DNA of 64,000 bases from Flavobacterium aquiphilum (GTDB lineage: Bacteria > Bacteroidota > Bacteroidia > Flavobacteriales > Flavobacteriaceae): assembly GCF_027111335.1 (NCBI RefSeq), contig NZ_CP114288.1, positions 3,534,001 through 3,598,000 on the forward strand, read 5' to 3'. A model generated the notes under the pieces. It saw only the letters and a list, made by a program, of their open reading frames with translations, had not been told where the DNA came from and made no database searches. The translations under genes were made by a program, and so were the position numbers. This document shows positions 56,013 to 64,000 of this stretch, one piece after another (positions within the stretch are counted from its first letter, which is position 1; the number at the start of each line of letters is the position of its first letter).

Positions 56013-56116
56013 GCTGATATATTTAAAACTTAATCCTAAAAAAACCACAAGGCTCAGCTAACATTGTGAACTCCTTCACATTCTTGAAATTTATCAAGAA
56101 TAAATATTTTTTCAAA

Positions 56117-57295
56117 TCACAAAACCAACAACGGAGCAATTATACCAATACTAAATTGCCCGGTTTTACCATCTACTGCACCAAAATTATTTTGAGCATA
56201 GGAAGAATAATTATTTTTCTTAGCAATATAGCCCGCATAAAACTTCAGGTTAATATCTGCAAAAGGGGAATATTCAACCGTTGGGATAATACCGTAAGAA
56301 GTCAATAAATGACTATCCTTATTAAGATCTGGATTGCCGTTCCAATACGCATTGTCATTCATTAACGTAAGCAATAAATTCACCTTTGGACGAATCTGAT
56401 ATTCCGCTCTAATCCAATTTTCGACATAAGAAACATCCTGTGCTGCATAAGGATATTTGCTTTTGATGATATTCGTAACCACACATTTTTGGTCCAAATC
56501 CTCTTTGCTATATTGAAAATCATAATACAGTAGCAGTTTATTACTTTTAAATTTATTCCCAAGAGAAACTAAACTTCGTCCGGCATTCTCAGCATCCATA
56601 AAATAACCATAACTATAAGTAGTTTCCAGTTTTCCGTTAAACAAACTACCTTTCCAGTTCCCAACTGCAGCTAAAGGCGTTTCCGCAGCTTTAATACCTG
56701 GAGGAATCGTAGTCCCTAACTGATCCTGAAAAGTCTTTGTTCTTGCATTCAACACCTGAAAATTAAATTTATTTTTATGATCAGCCAGCGCATATGAAAG
56801 TCCAGCTCCCACCATAAAATTTTCACCGTAATTATTAATACTATTATAAGACAAAATCTCGATTGGATTTGTAATAAGCTCATAACCTCCCCAATCGCCT
56901 ATCATTTTTCCGAAAGACAATTTTGTTTGCGAATCCAAATCAACCGTTAAATAAGCCATATCAACTGTGCGACTTATATTGTCAACCGTGTTAGGATCAG
57001 CAATTTTGGTATATCGGTTTCGGAATCTAAAAAACACTCTATCATGAATTTTCCCTTTTACTTCAAATCGGAATTGATTGACCGAAAATTGAGAGTTTGT
57101 GTGCTCACCATCCACAAAATAATTATCAAAAGCTAAACGGGAATTAAAAATAACATCAACGTCTTTCAATAAAGACAATTTGGAAGTAGATATTATTGGT
57201 TGATTAGTAACATTTTCTTTTTGGATTGTATTTTGGGCAAAAGAAAAAACAGGTAACAAAACTAAAATGCAAAAGCATTTGAAAAAATTTTTCAT
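56117..57295 (-). CDS. Phosphate-selective porin O/P-like outer-membrane protein
   Basis: This 392-residue protein has a signal peptide (FCILVLLPVFSFAQ) and a string of amphipathic beta-strands typical of a 16-strand porin of the OprO/OprP type (RFRNRYTKIADPNT, LSFGKMIGDWGGYELI, ending QFSIGIIAPLLVL). It starts 51 bases after the carbonic anhydrase and is probably co-transcribed with it, so an anion such as bicarbonate or phosphate is a fair guess for its cargo. The porin family is likely; selectivity is not shown. Confidence 0.78.
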   Translation of the reverse strand: MKNFFKCFCILVLLPVFSFAQNTIQKENVTNQPIISTSKLSLLKDVDVIFNSRLAFDNYFVDGEHTNSQFSVNQFRFEVKGKIHDRVFFRFRNRYTKIADPNTVDNISRTVDMAYLTVDLDSQTKLSFGKMIGDWGGYELITNPIEILSYNSINNYGENFMVGAGLSYALADHKNKFNFQVLNARTKTFQDQLGTTIPPGIKAAETPLAAVGNWKGSLFNGKLETTYSYGYFMDAENAGRSLVSLGNKFKSNKLLLYYDFQYSKEDLDQKCVVTNIIKSKYPYAAQDVSYVENWIRAEYQIRPKVNLLLTLMNDNAYWNGNPDLNKDSHLLTSYGIIPTVEYSPFADINLKFYAGYIAKKNNYSSYAQNNFGAVDGKTGQFSIGIIAPLLVL

Positions 57296-57346
57296 TATAA
57301 GGTATTTAAACTATTTGTAATTCAATTAATTTCAAGACAGATCAGT

Positions 57347-58015
57347 CTATACCTTATTTTCTGTATCAAAAATTACTTTCCCGCTTTCAATATCGTACAC
57401 AGCTCCGATAATTGTAATTTTCTTTTGATCACAATATTCTTTTAAAATTGGCTCCGCTGTTTTCAAAAAATTCACACTATGCAAAACATTCGCATTTACT
57501 GCATTATCAACTGTCAATTTATCTTCTTTGGCAAGATCGTTTTCTTCTTTCTCACTTTCGATGTATTCCACTATTTTTTTAATATGATCCTCATGATTAT
57601 AATTTCCTTTTGAATCAATAAATGCTTTAACGGCACCACAGCTTTTGTGTCCCATGACAATGACCAACTTACAATCCAAATGCTCAACCGCATATTCAAT
57701 ACTTCCCAATTCATAATCGCCAATTACATTTCCGGCCGTTCTAATTGAAAATATATCGCCGAGACCTTGATCAAAAACAAGCTCGGCCGGCACTCTGGAA
57801 TCCGAGCAGCTCACAACAACAGCAAATGGATGCTGCCCTTTCTTAAGCTCCCTTAATCTTTCCAAAGTTTCATCAGGATGCATTGGTTTTCCAGAAGCAA
57901 AACGTTTATTTCCTGCTTCCAACTTTTGAAGTGGTGTTAAATTGTTGTTTTTTGTTTGGCTATAAGCAGATAATACGCTTATAAACAAAAGAAAGAGTAA
58001 TCCTTTTCTAATCAT
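57347..58015 (-). CDS. Periplasmic beta-class carbonic anhydrase
   Basis: I use ATG 58015 (MIRKGLLFLLFISVLSAYSQ), which gives a clean signal peptide; upstream codons do not. The 222-residue protein interconverts CO2 and bicarbonate. The zinc ligands are seen in VSCSDSRVPAEL (Cys, Asp, Arg) and in MGHKSCGAVKAF (His, Cys). An exported beta-type enzyme next to a porin suggests work on bicarbonate at the outer membrane. Confidence 0.93.
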   Translation of the reverse strand: MIRKGLLFLLFISVLSAYSQTKNNNLTPLQKLEAGNKRFASGKPMHPDETLERLRELKKGQHPFAVVVSCSDSRVPAELVFDQGLGDIFSIRTAGNVIGDYELGSIEYAVEHLDCKLVIVMGHKSCGAVKAFIDSKGNYNHEDHIKKIVEYIESEKEENDLAKEDKLTVDNAVNANVLHSVNFLKTAEPILKEYCDQKKITIIGAVYDIESGKVIFDTENKV

Positions 58016-58088
58016 GGTTTTTGCTTTTTGCGACAAACACAAGCATGTCATAAATTGCCTGACAAACCCATTTTTGTCAATGATGCGG

Positions 58089-58116
58089 CAAAATTAAACC
58101 CATGAAAAACCTCAAA
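58089..58116 (-). promoter_or_regulatory. Promoter of the carbonic anhydrase-porin operon
   Basis: On the minus strand TTTG (58113-58116), a 16-base spacer and TAATTTTG (58089-58096). The spacer is a little short. It lies about 73 bases before the ATG. Confidence 0.5.
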
Positions 58117-58235
58117 TATTGACTTTTATCATATTTGGATGATTAAAAGATTTGGTTGAAATTATCAAACGATATAGTTGATAAATAGTTCTTAGATTAA
58201 TTTGTTTTAAAGAAAAGAGATTCCCAAAATATGAA

Positions 58236-58667
58236 TTAATACATATCTGGAGTCAATGTTATTTTGAATAGCTCTTTTTCGCTACCGTCTTTGTAGTTAT
58301 AAATCACGGTAGAACTATTATCCCTAAAAGCTTCAAGACTAGGATTCGTCTTGGAATCAGACAATATTTCAGTTTCCACCGACTTTTTCAAAGCTTTAAG
58401 ATCAATTTTTTCTTTTTGGACACGAACCAAAGTAAAATCATATTGTACTGTATTATGTGGCAATGTATTTACACTTTCCATACGGATATCATTGCTAATC
58501 ATCATCGGGCAAGCTTTGTTATAATTGTTTACCAATGCTGTCAATTCGCTCCCAACCGATTTATATTTAGAATAATAGTATTGTCCCACACTAGCCAAAG
58601 CAATAACAACAACTATGTTGATTATTTTTCGAACAAGCAGTTTTTTATCTGTTTTTTTTTCTTCCAT
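58236..58667 (-). CDS. Hypothetical membrane-anchored protein
   Basis: From ATG 58667 the protein has 143 residues: a basic N-terminus, one transmembrane helix (about residues 14-32, IINIVVVIALASVGQYYYS) and a soluble domain of about 105 residues probably in the periplasm. Not a family I recognise. It begins one base after the stop of the DUF4440 gene, so they form one operon. Confidence 0.7.
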   Translation of the reverse strand: MEEKKTDKKLLVRKIINIVVVIALASVGQYYYSKYKSVGSELTALVNNYNKACPMMISNDIRMESVNTLPHNTVQYDFTLVRVQKEKIDLKALKKSVETEILSDSKTNPSLEAFRDNSSTVIYNYKDGSEKELFKITLTPDMY

Positions 58668-58668
58668 A

Positions 58669-59145
58669 TTATTTATGATCAAAACTTAAAACTTCTTTAA
58701 GTATCCATTCTTTATTTTCAAGCAAGTAAACATGAGTAAATTTTGCTGTTCCCGTGTATTTGTCTTCCTTGTTTGGCTCTCTGATATAAAAATCATGAAT
58801 TCCTATTTGAACCACACCATAAAGCACACCGTTATCATATAAAGGATAAACTTCTAAGGATTCTCTTCGAACTTTACGAATTGGTTTATGGTTACTATCC
58901 GAACAAAGATATTTTTTTGTGTTTTCCAAAAACTTCTGTTTATCCTGAACTCCGCTTCTATCATGGTAAAAAACAAGATCTTTGTGCGTCATTTTTGTCA
59001 GATAATCAATATCGCATTGATTAAAACCCCGCTCAAAAAAAATACTATCATGTTTCTGTAAAGCCAAAAACAATTCGGAGTTTTTTGCCACTTGCCCAAA
59101 GGCAAAATTGACAAACATAAAGAGTAAAATTTGTAACTTTCTCAT
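58669..59145 (-). CDS. Secreted DUF4440/NTF2-like protein
   Basis: This 158-residue protein has a signal peptide (LQILLFMFVNFAFGQ) and an NTF2-like cone fold of the DUF4440 type (LVFYHDRSGVQDKQKFLENT, then FTHVYLLENKEWILKEVLSF). Ligand or activity unknown. First gene of a two-gene operon. Confidence 0.8.
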   Translation of the reverse strand: MRKLQILLFMFVNFAFGQVAKNSELFLALQKHDSIFFERGFNQCDIDYLTKMTHKDLVFYHDRSGVQDKQKFLENTKKYLCSDSNHKPIRKVRRESLEVYPLYDNGVLYGVVQIGIHDFYIREPNKEDKYTGTAKFTHVYLLENKEWILKEVLSFDHK

Positions 59146-59383
59146 ATTTTTATCCTGATTAATTCAACTTCCTTTTAAACCAATTTCGTAAGTTAATTTT
59201 CAACTAAATTAAAGATTTTTTTGAATAATTACAGCACACCTACTTTAGCGTTTAAAAAAAGAAAAAACACTCTAAATTTCAACCTTTTAAATTCAATTTT
59301 TATTTTTTATTACAAAAAGAGTTCGTTTTGTTAAAAAATTGACTTTTATATTTTTTTTAGCACCTATTAATTAAAAATAATTG

Positions 59384-59391
59384 TACTTTTG
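59384..59391 (+). promoter_or_regulatory. Promoter -7 box for the arginine operon leader
   Basis: TACTTTTG fits TAnnTTTG and ends five bases before the leader ATG at 59397, so the leader is probably translated from the first base of the transcript. No good -33 TTG. The rest of the gap 59146-59383 shows nothing else. Confidence 0.6.
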
Positions 59392-59396
59392 CACCG

Positions 59397-59477
59397 ATGA
59401 AAAAAATAAAAACATATAAAACAGTTATCTCTAGGATAATGACACTTAGGACTTCTCCCGAAGTACGGATGCTATAG
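59397..59477 (+). CDS. Possible arginine leader peptide
   Basis: A 26-codon frame (MKKIKTYKTVISRIMTLRTS, then PEVRML) directly behind a promoter box and about 310 bases before the first gene of an arginine biosynthesis operon. Three of its last 14 codons are Arg (AGG, AGG, CGG). Its stop lies inside a hairpin at 59464-59491. This is what a translation-coupled control leader would look like; whether it is translated is not shown. Confidence 0.45.
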   Translation: MKKIKTYKTVISRIMTLRTSPEVRML

Positions 59478-59491
59478 TTATAGCCTCCGTA
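59464..59491 (+). promoter_or_regulatory. Hairpin at the end of the leader frame
   Basis: Arms TACGGATGCTATA (59464-59476) and TATAGCCTCCGTA (59479-59491), 12 of 13 pairs, around the leader stop codon. The last Arg codon of the leader lies in the left arm, so a ribosome stalled there would open it. No T run follows directly, so it is not a plain terminator. From 59492 to 59707 I see AT-rich leader sequence without a clear gene. Confidence 0.55.
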
Positions 59492-59707
59492 GTGTAATCG
59501 TATTATATTATTCATTTTTATTTTTATCGTTTTGAAATTATTTCCATTTTTATTTGGATTAATATATCCTAAAAACTTTACCCAACAATTTTCATTCACC
59601 TGTAATTCAATTATTTGGATTGTTATTTCTTGTATTTGCCCTATATTTGGCTTTACAAAAAAACAGCAAACCAAACTATATTAGAATACACTTTTTTAAC
59701 CTAAATT

Positions 59708-60355
59708 ATGAATCTCGAAATGAACATTTCTATTGTAGTAACTCAGGAAGAACATTATAAGTATGCGCAGGAAATTTGCGATACCATAGAGTCGTCTGCC
59801 CTATTGAGAGGTACTGGAATTGCTAAAAGAACACCGGAATACATCATAAAAAAGATGGAAAAAGGTGATGCTGTCATTGCGCTCAACAACGGAATTTTTG
59901 CTGGTTTTTGCTATATTGAAAGTTGGCAACACGGCCAGTTTGTGGCACACTCTGGTTTGATTGTTCATCCGGACTATAGAAATTTGGGGCTGGCAAAAAA
60001 AATAAAATCATTTGTATTTGATTATTCATTAAAAAAATATCCGGACGCCAAAGTATTTGGGATTACTACAGGTCTTGCGGTGATGAAAATCAATTCCGAA
60101 TTAGGATACAAACCGGTTCCTTTTTCTGAATTGACCAACGATCCTAGTTTTTGGAAAGGATGTCAAACCTGTACCAATTATGAAATTTTAAAAAGTAAAG
60201 ACTTTAAAATGTGTTTGTGTACCGGAATGCTTTATGACCCAAAAGAAAAACCAAAAGATCCGCCAAAACACCCTTATAATGTAAGGATTTGGAATCGTTT
60301 GAAAGAAATAAAACAAGCACTTTTTTTACCAAAAAAGACAGAGAAAAAGATCTAA
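59708..60355 (+). CDS. GNAT family N-acetyltransferase, arginine operon
   Basis: This 215-residue protein has the GNAT core (FVAHSGLIVHPDYRNLGLAK, the acetyl-CoA loop) and a C-terminal part with Cys residues (KGCQTCTNYEIL, MCLCTGMLYDP). In Flavobacteria a GNAT gene commonly heads the arg cluster and is thought to acylate glutamate in the first step. The next gene, argG, is 101 bases away on the same strand. Confidence 0.8.
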   Translation: MNLEMNISIVVTQEEHYKYAQEICDTIESSALLRGTGIAKRTPEYIIKKMEKGDAVIALNNGIFAGFCYIESWQHGQFVAHSGLIVHPDYRNLGLAKKIKSFVFDYSLKKYPDAKVFGITTGLAVMKINSELGYKPVPFSELTNDPSFWKGCQTCTNYEILKSKDFKMCLCTGMLYDPKEKPKDPPKHPYNVRIWNRLKEIKQALFLPKKTEKKI

Positions 60356-60456
60356 GCTTGACAAAAAAATAAAATAAGTAAAAAGTAATAACATCACAAT
60401 CAACTTCCTAAAAGTCTCACTTTGGAAATGAGCAAGGGAAGAAAAAATATAACAAA

Positions 60457-61650
60457 ATGAAAAAAGTAGTTTTAGCATACAGCGGAGGATTAGACACTTC
60501 ATATTGTCTTAAATATTTAAAAAATGAAAAAGGGTACGAAGTTCATACCGTTTTAGTTAACACCGGAGGTTTTGACGATGCCGAACTAAAAGCTATCGAA
60601 GACAGAGCTTATGAGCTTGGAAGTGCGAAACACGCCAATCTGACTATTCTTGATAAATATTATGATAAAGCAATTAAGTATTTGATTTATGGAAACGTAT
60701 TGAAAAACAATACTTACCCGCTTTCTGTAAGTGCTGAACGCGTTTTCCAAGCTATCGAAGCTATCAACTATGCAAAATCTGTTGGCGCTGAAGCGATTGC
60801 GCACGGAAGTACAGGTGCAGGAAATGACCAAATTCGTTTTGATTTGATTTTCCAAACCATCGCTCCTGAAATTGAAATCATCACTCCTATCAGAGACTTA
60901 AAACTTTCAAGACAGGAAGAAGTTGCTTATTTACAGGCAAACGGTGTTGAATACTCTTGGGAAAAAGCACAATATTCTATCAACAAAGGATTGTGGGGAA
61001 CTAGTGTTGGAGGAAAAGAAACTTTAACTTCAGGACAACCATTACCAAGCGAAGCTTATCCTTCACAATTGCAAAAAAATGGTGAAGAGAAAGTTACTTT
61101 GGAATTTGAAAAAGGAGAATTGGTTGCCGTAAACGGTAAAAAAGACAAGCCTTCAAACAACATTGTTACTTTAGAAAAATTAGCTAATGCTTACGCAATT
61201 GGAAGAGATATCCACGTTGGCGACACGATTATCGGAATCAAAGGGAGAGTTGGTTTTGAAGCTGCTGCTCCTTTAATCATCATCAAAGCGCACCATTTGC
61301 TAGAAAAACATACGCTTGGAAAATGGCAACAATACTGGAAAGAGCAGTTAGGAAACTGGTACGGAATGTTATTCCACGAAGGTCAGTTTTTGGATCCGGT
61401 AATGCGTAACATCGAAACTTTCCTAGAAGATACTCAAACTACCGTAAACGGAACTGTAACTGTTTCGCTTAAACCATATCACTTTTCATTGGACGGAATT
61501 GAATCCAAAAATGACTTGATGAACACAGGTTTTGGTCAATACGGAGAAATGAACAACGCTTGGACATCAGACGATGCCAAAGGATTTATCAAAATTATGG
61601 GTAATGCCCAAAAAATATATTCATCTGTAAACAATGAATCTTACGAATAA
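60457..61650 (+). CDS. argG: Argininosuccinate synthase
   Basis: This 397-residue enzyme joins citrulline and aspartate using ATP. The PP-loop is at the N-terminus (LAYSGGLDTSYCLKYL), with IAHGSTGAGNDQIRFD in the middle and PIRDLKLSRQEEVAYL following. Full length. Second gene of the operon. Confidence 0.97.
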   Translation: MKKVVLAYSGGLDTSYCLKYLKNEKGYEVHTVLVNTGGFDDAELKAIEDRAYELGSAKHANLTILDKYYDKAIKYLIYGNVLKNNTYPLSVSAERVFQAIEAINYAKSVGAEAIAHGSTGAGNDQIRFDLIFQTIAPEIEIITPIRDLKLSRQEEVAYLQANGVEYSWEKAQYSINKGLWGTSVGGKETLTSGQPLPSEAYPSQLQKNGEEKVTLEFEKGELVAVNGKKDKPSNNIVTLEKLANAYAIGRDIHVGDTIIGIKGRVGFEAAAPLIIIKAHHLLEKHTLGKWQQYWKEQLGNWYGMLFHEGQFLDPVMRNIETFLEDTQTTVNGTVTVSLKPYHFSLDGIESKNDLMNTGFGQYGEMNNAWTSDDAKGFIKIMGNAQKIYSSVNNESYE

Positions 61651-61702
61651 TTTTCATTGTAATAAAACATAAAGTTTTTTACAGTCTTTACATGATTTTT
61701 AA

Positions 61703-61756
61703 ACCATTAAGAAATTAAGTTTCATTAAGCTTAATGTGCTTCAATTTCTTAATGGT
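61703..61756. repeat. Palindromic hairpin between argG and argC
   Basis: Arms ACCATTAAGAAATTAAG and its complement at 61739-61756 (one extra base), with an inner palindrome CATTAAGCTTAATG. It resembles dispersed Flavobacterium spacer hairpins built on TTAAG and may stabilise or trim the mRNA. Confidence 0.65.
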
Positions 61757-61785
61757 AAATAAAAATGTTTTAAAACAAAAAAATT

Positions 61786-62763
61786 ATGATTAATGTTGGA
61801 ATCATAGGCGGTTCCGGTTATACGGCCGGAGAACTCATCAGAATACTGATGTTTCACCCAAATGCAAAACTCGATTTTGTGTACAGCACGACCAATGCAG
61901 GCAAACCACTTTCGGTGGCGCACCACGATTTGTTGGGCGATATCGAAATGAACTTTACCGACAAAGTAAACCCTGATGTAAATGTGGTTTTCTTGTGTTT
62001 GGGACATGGAAAATCAAAAACATTTTTAACTGAGAACCAATTTGCAAGCCATACCAAAATCATCGATTTAGGAAATGATTTCAGATTGAACAAAGACGAA
62101 GTTTTTGACGGTAAAAAATTCATTTACGGCTTACCGGAATTGAACAAAACTACAATCAAAAATGCTCAATTTATAGCTAATCCTGGTTGTTTTGCTACAG
62201 CAATCCAATTGGCTTTATTGCCTTTGGCGGATGCCAAATTATTGAACGACGATGTTCACATCAACGCTACAACTGGAAGCACTGGTGCCGGAGTAAGCCT
62301 TTCGGAAACCTCGCATTTTAGCTGGAGAAACAACAATATGTCGCATTATAAAGCTTTCGAACACCAACATTTGGGTGAAATTTCAGAAAGTTTACACCAA
62401 TTAAATGCAGATTATAAAAACGAATTGCTTTTCATTCCGAACAGAGGGGATTTCCCAAGAGGAATTTTTGCTACTTTATACACAACTTGCAACGAAAGTT
62501 TGGAAGATATTGTAGCCAAATATGAAGCATTTTATAAAAACCAACCTTTCGTAACTGTTACCACAACTGGTATCAACATGAAGCAGGTGGTACAAACAAA
62601 TAAATGTATTATTAGTTTAGTAAAAAAAGGGAACCGGATTTTGATCACCTCGGTGATCGATAATTTAGTCAAAGGCGCCTCTGGGCAAGCCATCCAAAAC
62701 ATGAATTTAATGTTCGGACTGGATGAAACCACAGGATTGCATTTGAAACCAAGCGGATTCTAA
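61786..62763 (+). CDS. argC: N-acetyl-gamma-glutamyl-phosphate reductase
   Basis: This 325-residue enzyme makes N-acyl-glutamate semialdehyde with NADPH. It has the nucleotide-binding start VGIIGGSGYTAGELIRIL and the catalytic Cys block IANPGCFATAIQLALLPL. The HRG-like catalytic region is seen as FIPNRGDFPRG. Third gene of the arg operon. In some Bacteroidota the acyl group is succinyl, which cannot be told here. Confidence 0.95.
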   Translation: MINVGIIGGSGYTAGELIRILMFHPNAKLDFVYSTTNAGKPLSVAHHDLLGDIEMNFTDKVNPDVNVVFLCLGHGKSKTFLTENQFASHTKIIDLGNDFRLNKDEVFDGKKFIYGLPELNKTTIKNAQFIANPGCFATAIQLALLPLADAKLLNDDVHINATTGSTGAGVSLSETSHFSWRNNNMSHYKAFEHQHLGEISESLHQLNADYKNELLFIPNRGDFPRGIFATLYTTCNESLEDIVAKYEAFYKNQPFVTVTTTGINMKQVVQTNKCIISLVKKGNRILITSVIDNLVKGASGQAIQNMNLMFGLDETTGLHLKPSGF

Positions 62764-62883
62764 TCCCCTCCCCAACCCTCCCCGAAGGGTAGGGAGCTAT
62801 TACTAAAAAATATTTAACATATAAAAGCAATCACCCTCGTTGTCAAAGTTTTCCCCTCCTTCGGAGGGGGTTAGGGGGAGGAA
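62764..62883. repeat. GC-rich inverted repeat between argC and argD
   Basis: Pieces CCCCTCCCCAACCCTCCCC near 62766 and, reversed, CCTCCCCCTAACCCCCTCC near 62862 pair with each other; the second also folds on itself (CCCCTCCTTCGGAGGGG). A dispersed spacer repeat of this kind is common in Flavobacteria. It lies inside the operon, three bases before the argD start. Confidence 0.65.
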
Positions 62884-62886
62884 AAC

Positions 62887-64000
62887 ATGAACTTATTTGA
62901 CGTTTACCCATTATACAACATTACTCCTGTAAAAGCGCTAGATTGCACAATTACTGACAAAAACGGAGTAGAATATTTAGACTTATACAGTGGCCACGGA
63001 GTAATCTCTATTGGACACACACAACCGGATTATGTAGCCAAATTGAAAAATCAGTTGGACAATCTGGGATTTTATTCAAATGCGATTCAAAATCCATTAC
63101 AAGTGGAATTGGCCGAAAAACTTGGCAAACTTTCAGGATGCGAGGAATACAGCTTATTCTTGTGCAGTTCCGGAGCCGAAGCCAATGAAAATGCATTAAA
63201 ACTAGCTTCTTTCCACAACGGAAAATCGAGAGTGATTGCTTTTGACAACTCTTTCCACGGAAGAACTTCCGCTGCGGTTGCTGTAACCGACAACAAAAAA
63301 ATCGTTGCCCCAATCAACGCTCAGCAAGTCGTTACTTTCCTGTCTTTGAACAACCTTGAAGCTGTTGAAGCCGAATTAAAAAAAGGTGATGTTACTGCTG
63401 TTATCATTGAAGGAATTCAAGGTGTTGGTGGATTGGACGAAGGAACAACCGAATTTTTCCAAGGATTGGAAAAACTTTGTAAACAATACGAAGCGGTTTT
63501 GATTTTGGACGAAGTACAATCAGGTTACGGAAGAAGCGGAAAATTTTTCGCTTTCCAACACCATAATATCAAACCGGACATTATTACACTTGCCAAAGGA
63601 ATGGGGAACGGTTTCCCAATTGGCGGAATTTTAATTTCGCCAATATTCAAAGCGAGCCACGGATTGCTTGGAACTACTTTTGGAGGAAGTCACCTTGCTT
63701 GTGCTGCCGGAATTGCAGTATTGGATGTAATCGAAAAACAAAAATTGATTGACAATGTAAATGAAGTTTACGCTTACTTCCTTGAGGCCATCAAACAAGT
63801 TCCTGAAATCGTTAAGGTAAAAGGAAAAGGATTGATGCTTGGAGTAGAATTTGATTTTGAAGTTGGTCCGCTACGCAAAAAACTGATTGTCGAAAAATTG
63901 ATTTTCACAGGAAGTGCCAACAATAAAAATTTATTGAGAATCCTTCCTCCTTTGACGATCAAAAAAGAAGCAATTGATGCATTCGTAGTGGCGCTGAAAG
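62887..64000 (+). CDS. argD: Acetylornithine aminotransferase, cut by window end
   Basis: The frame from ATG 62887 stays open to the window edge, 371 residues so far of about 380-400. It is a class III PLP aminotransferase that makes N-acylornithine. The marks are YLDLYSGHGVISIGHTQPDY, FLCSSGAEANENALKLA, FDNSFHGRTSAAVAV, ILDEVQSGYGRSGKFFAFQ and the PLP-lysine block IITLAKGMGNGFPIGG. Fourth gene of the arg operon. Its place after argC supports argD over other members of the family. Confidence 0.93.
   Translation, partial: MNLFDVYPLYNITPVKALDCTITDKNGVEYLDLYSGHGVISIGHTQPDYVAKLKNQLDNLGFYSNAIQNPLQVELAEKLGKLSGCEEYSLFLCSSGAEANENALKLASFHNGKSRVIAFDNSFHGRTSAAVAVTDNKKIVAPINAQQVVTFLSLNNLEAVEAELKKGDVTAVIIEGIQGVGGLDEGTTEFFQGLEKLCKQYEAVLILDEVQSGYGRSGKFFAFQHHNIKPDIITLAKGMGNGFPIGGILISPIFKASHGLLGTTFGGSHLACAAGIAVLDVIEKQKLIDNVNEVYAYFLEAIKQVPEIVKVKGKGLMLGVEFDFEVGPLRKKLIVEKLIFTGSANNKNLLRILPPLTIKKEAIDAFVVALK

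Noticed and set aside
59357..59674. 105-codon minus-strand frame
   Set aside because: Lies antisense to the leader and promoter of the arg operon, in low-complexity AT sequence, with no family marks.
59533..59682. 49-codon plus-strand hydrophobic frame starting with TTG
   Set aside because: No ATG and no ribosome site; hydrophobic character follows from T-rich sequence.
1..64000. tRNA, rRNA, phage or IS elements
   Set aside because: No cloverleaf, transposase, integrase or terminal repeats of IS type were found by reading both strands.

Overview
The window reads as chromosomal DNA of a Flavobacterium-like member of the Bacteroidota. The signs are low G+C, SusC/SusD pairs, a hybrid two-component sensor, promoters of the TTG-N19-21-TAnnTTTG type, lipoproteins, a LytTR/LytS pair, and dispersed palindromic intergenic repeats. 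I see no rRNA, tRNA, CRISPR array, phage or IS element. Names come from reading the proteins by eye; no database search was run.

Region 1 (1-22.4 kb) is a polysaccharide utilization locus. A minus-strand operon runs susE/F-like, susC, susD, GH30, GH30 (the second GH30 leaves the window at base 1). A second minus-strand operon carries an MFS sugar porter, a large DUF5107/TPR protein and a GH2 glycosidase, and ends at a clear terminator. An AraC-type regulator and a 1356-residue hybrid sensor/regulator sit beside them. The two GH30 paralogues and the GH2 suggest a beta-linked glycan, possibly beta-1,6-linked; the sequence does not settle the substrate.

Region 2 (22.6-32.3 kb) is an amino-sugar module. 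It holds a broken Gfo/Idh/MocA gene, a cytoplasmic CBM9-like protein, a LacI-type regulator, and an operon of sugar nucleotidyltransferase, NahK-like kinase, NagP/FucP-like MFS and a NagB/PIG-L fusion, followed by a GntR-type regulator. Two operator pairs with the same internal spacing and the same distance to a promoter link the CBM9-like gene and the operon. This is the strongest new regulatory signal in the window.

Region 3 (32.3-50.9 kb) is mixed housekeeping and accessory sequence: a cupin, a cold-shock protein, a MarR/SRPBCC pair with a palindrome in its promoter, an RND efflux operon, a FUSC protein, a pentapeptide protein, a stress-type protein, a DevBCA-like ABC exporter, a VOC protein, a LytTR regulator with a frameshifted sensor kinase, and a frameshifted GNAT.

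Region 4 (51-64 kb) holds miaE, glyA, a fumarylacetoacetase gene, a lipoprotein, a periplasmic carbonic anhydrase with a porin, two small envelope proteins, and the start of an arginine biosynthesis operon (GNAT, argG, argC, argD cut by the window end). A possible arginine-codon leader peptide and hairpin precede the operon.

Three genes carry what looks like a one-base loss in a short A/T run. They could be real pseudogenes or homopolymer sequencing errors.
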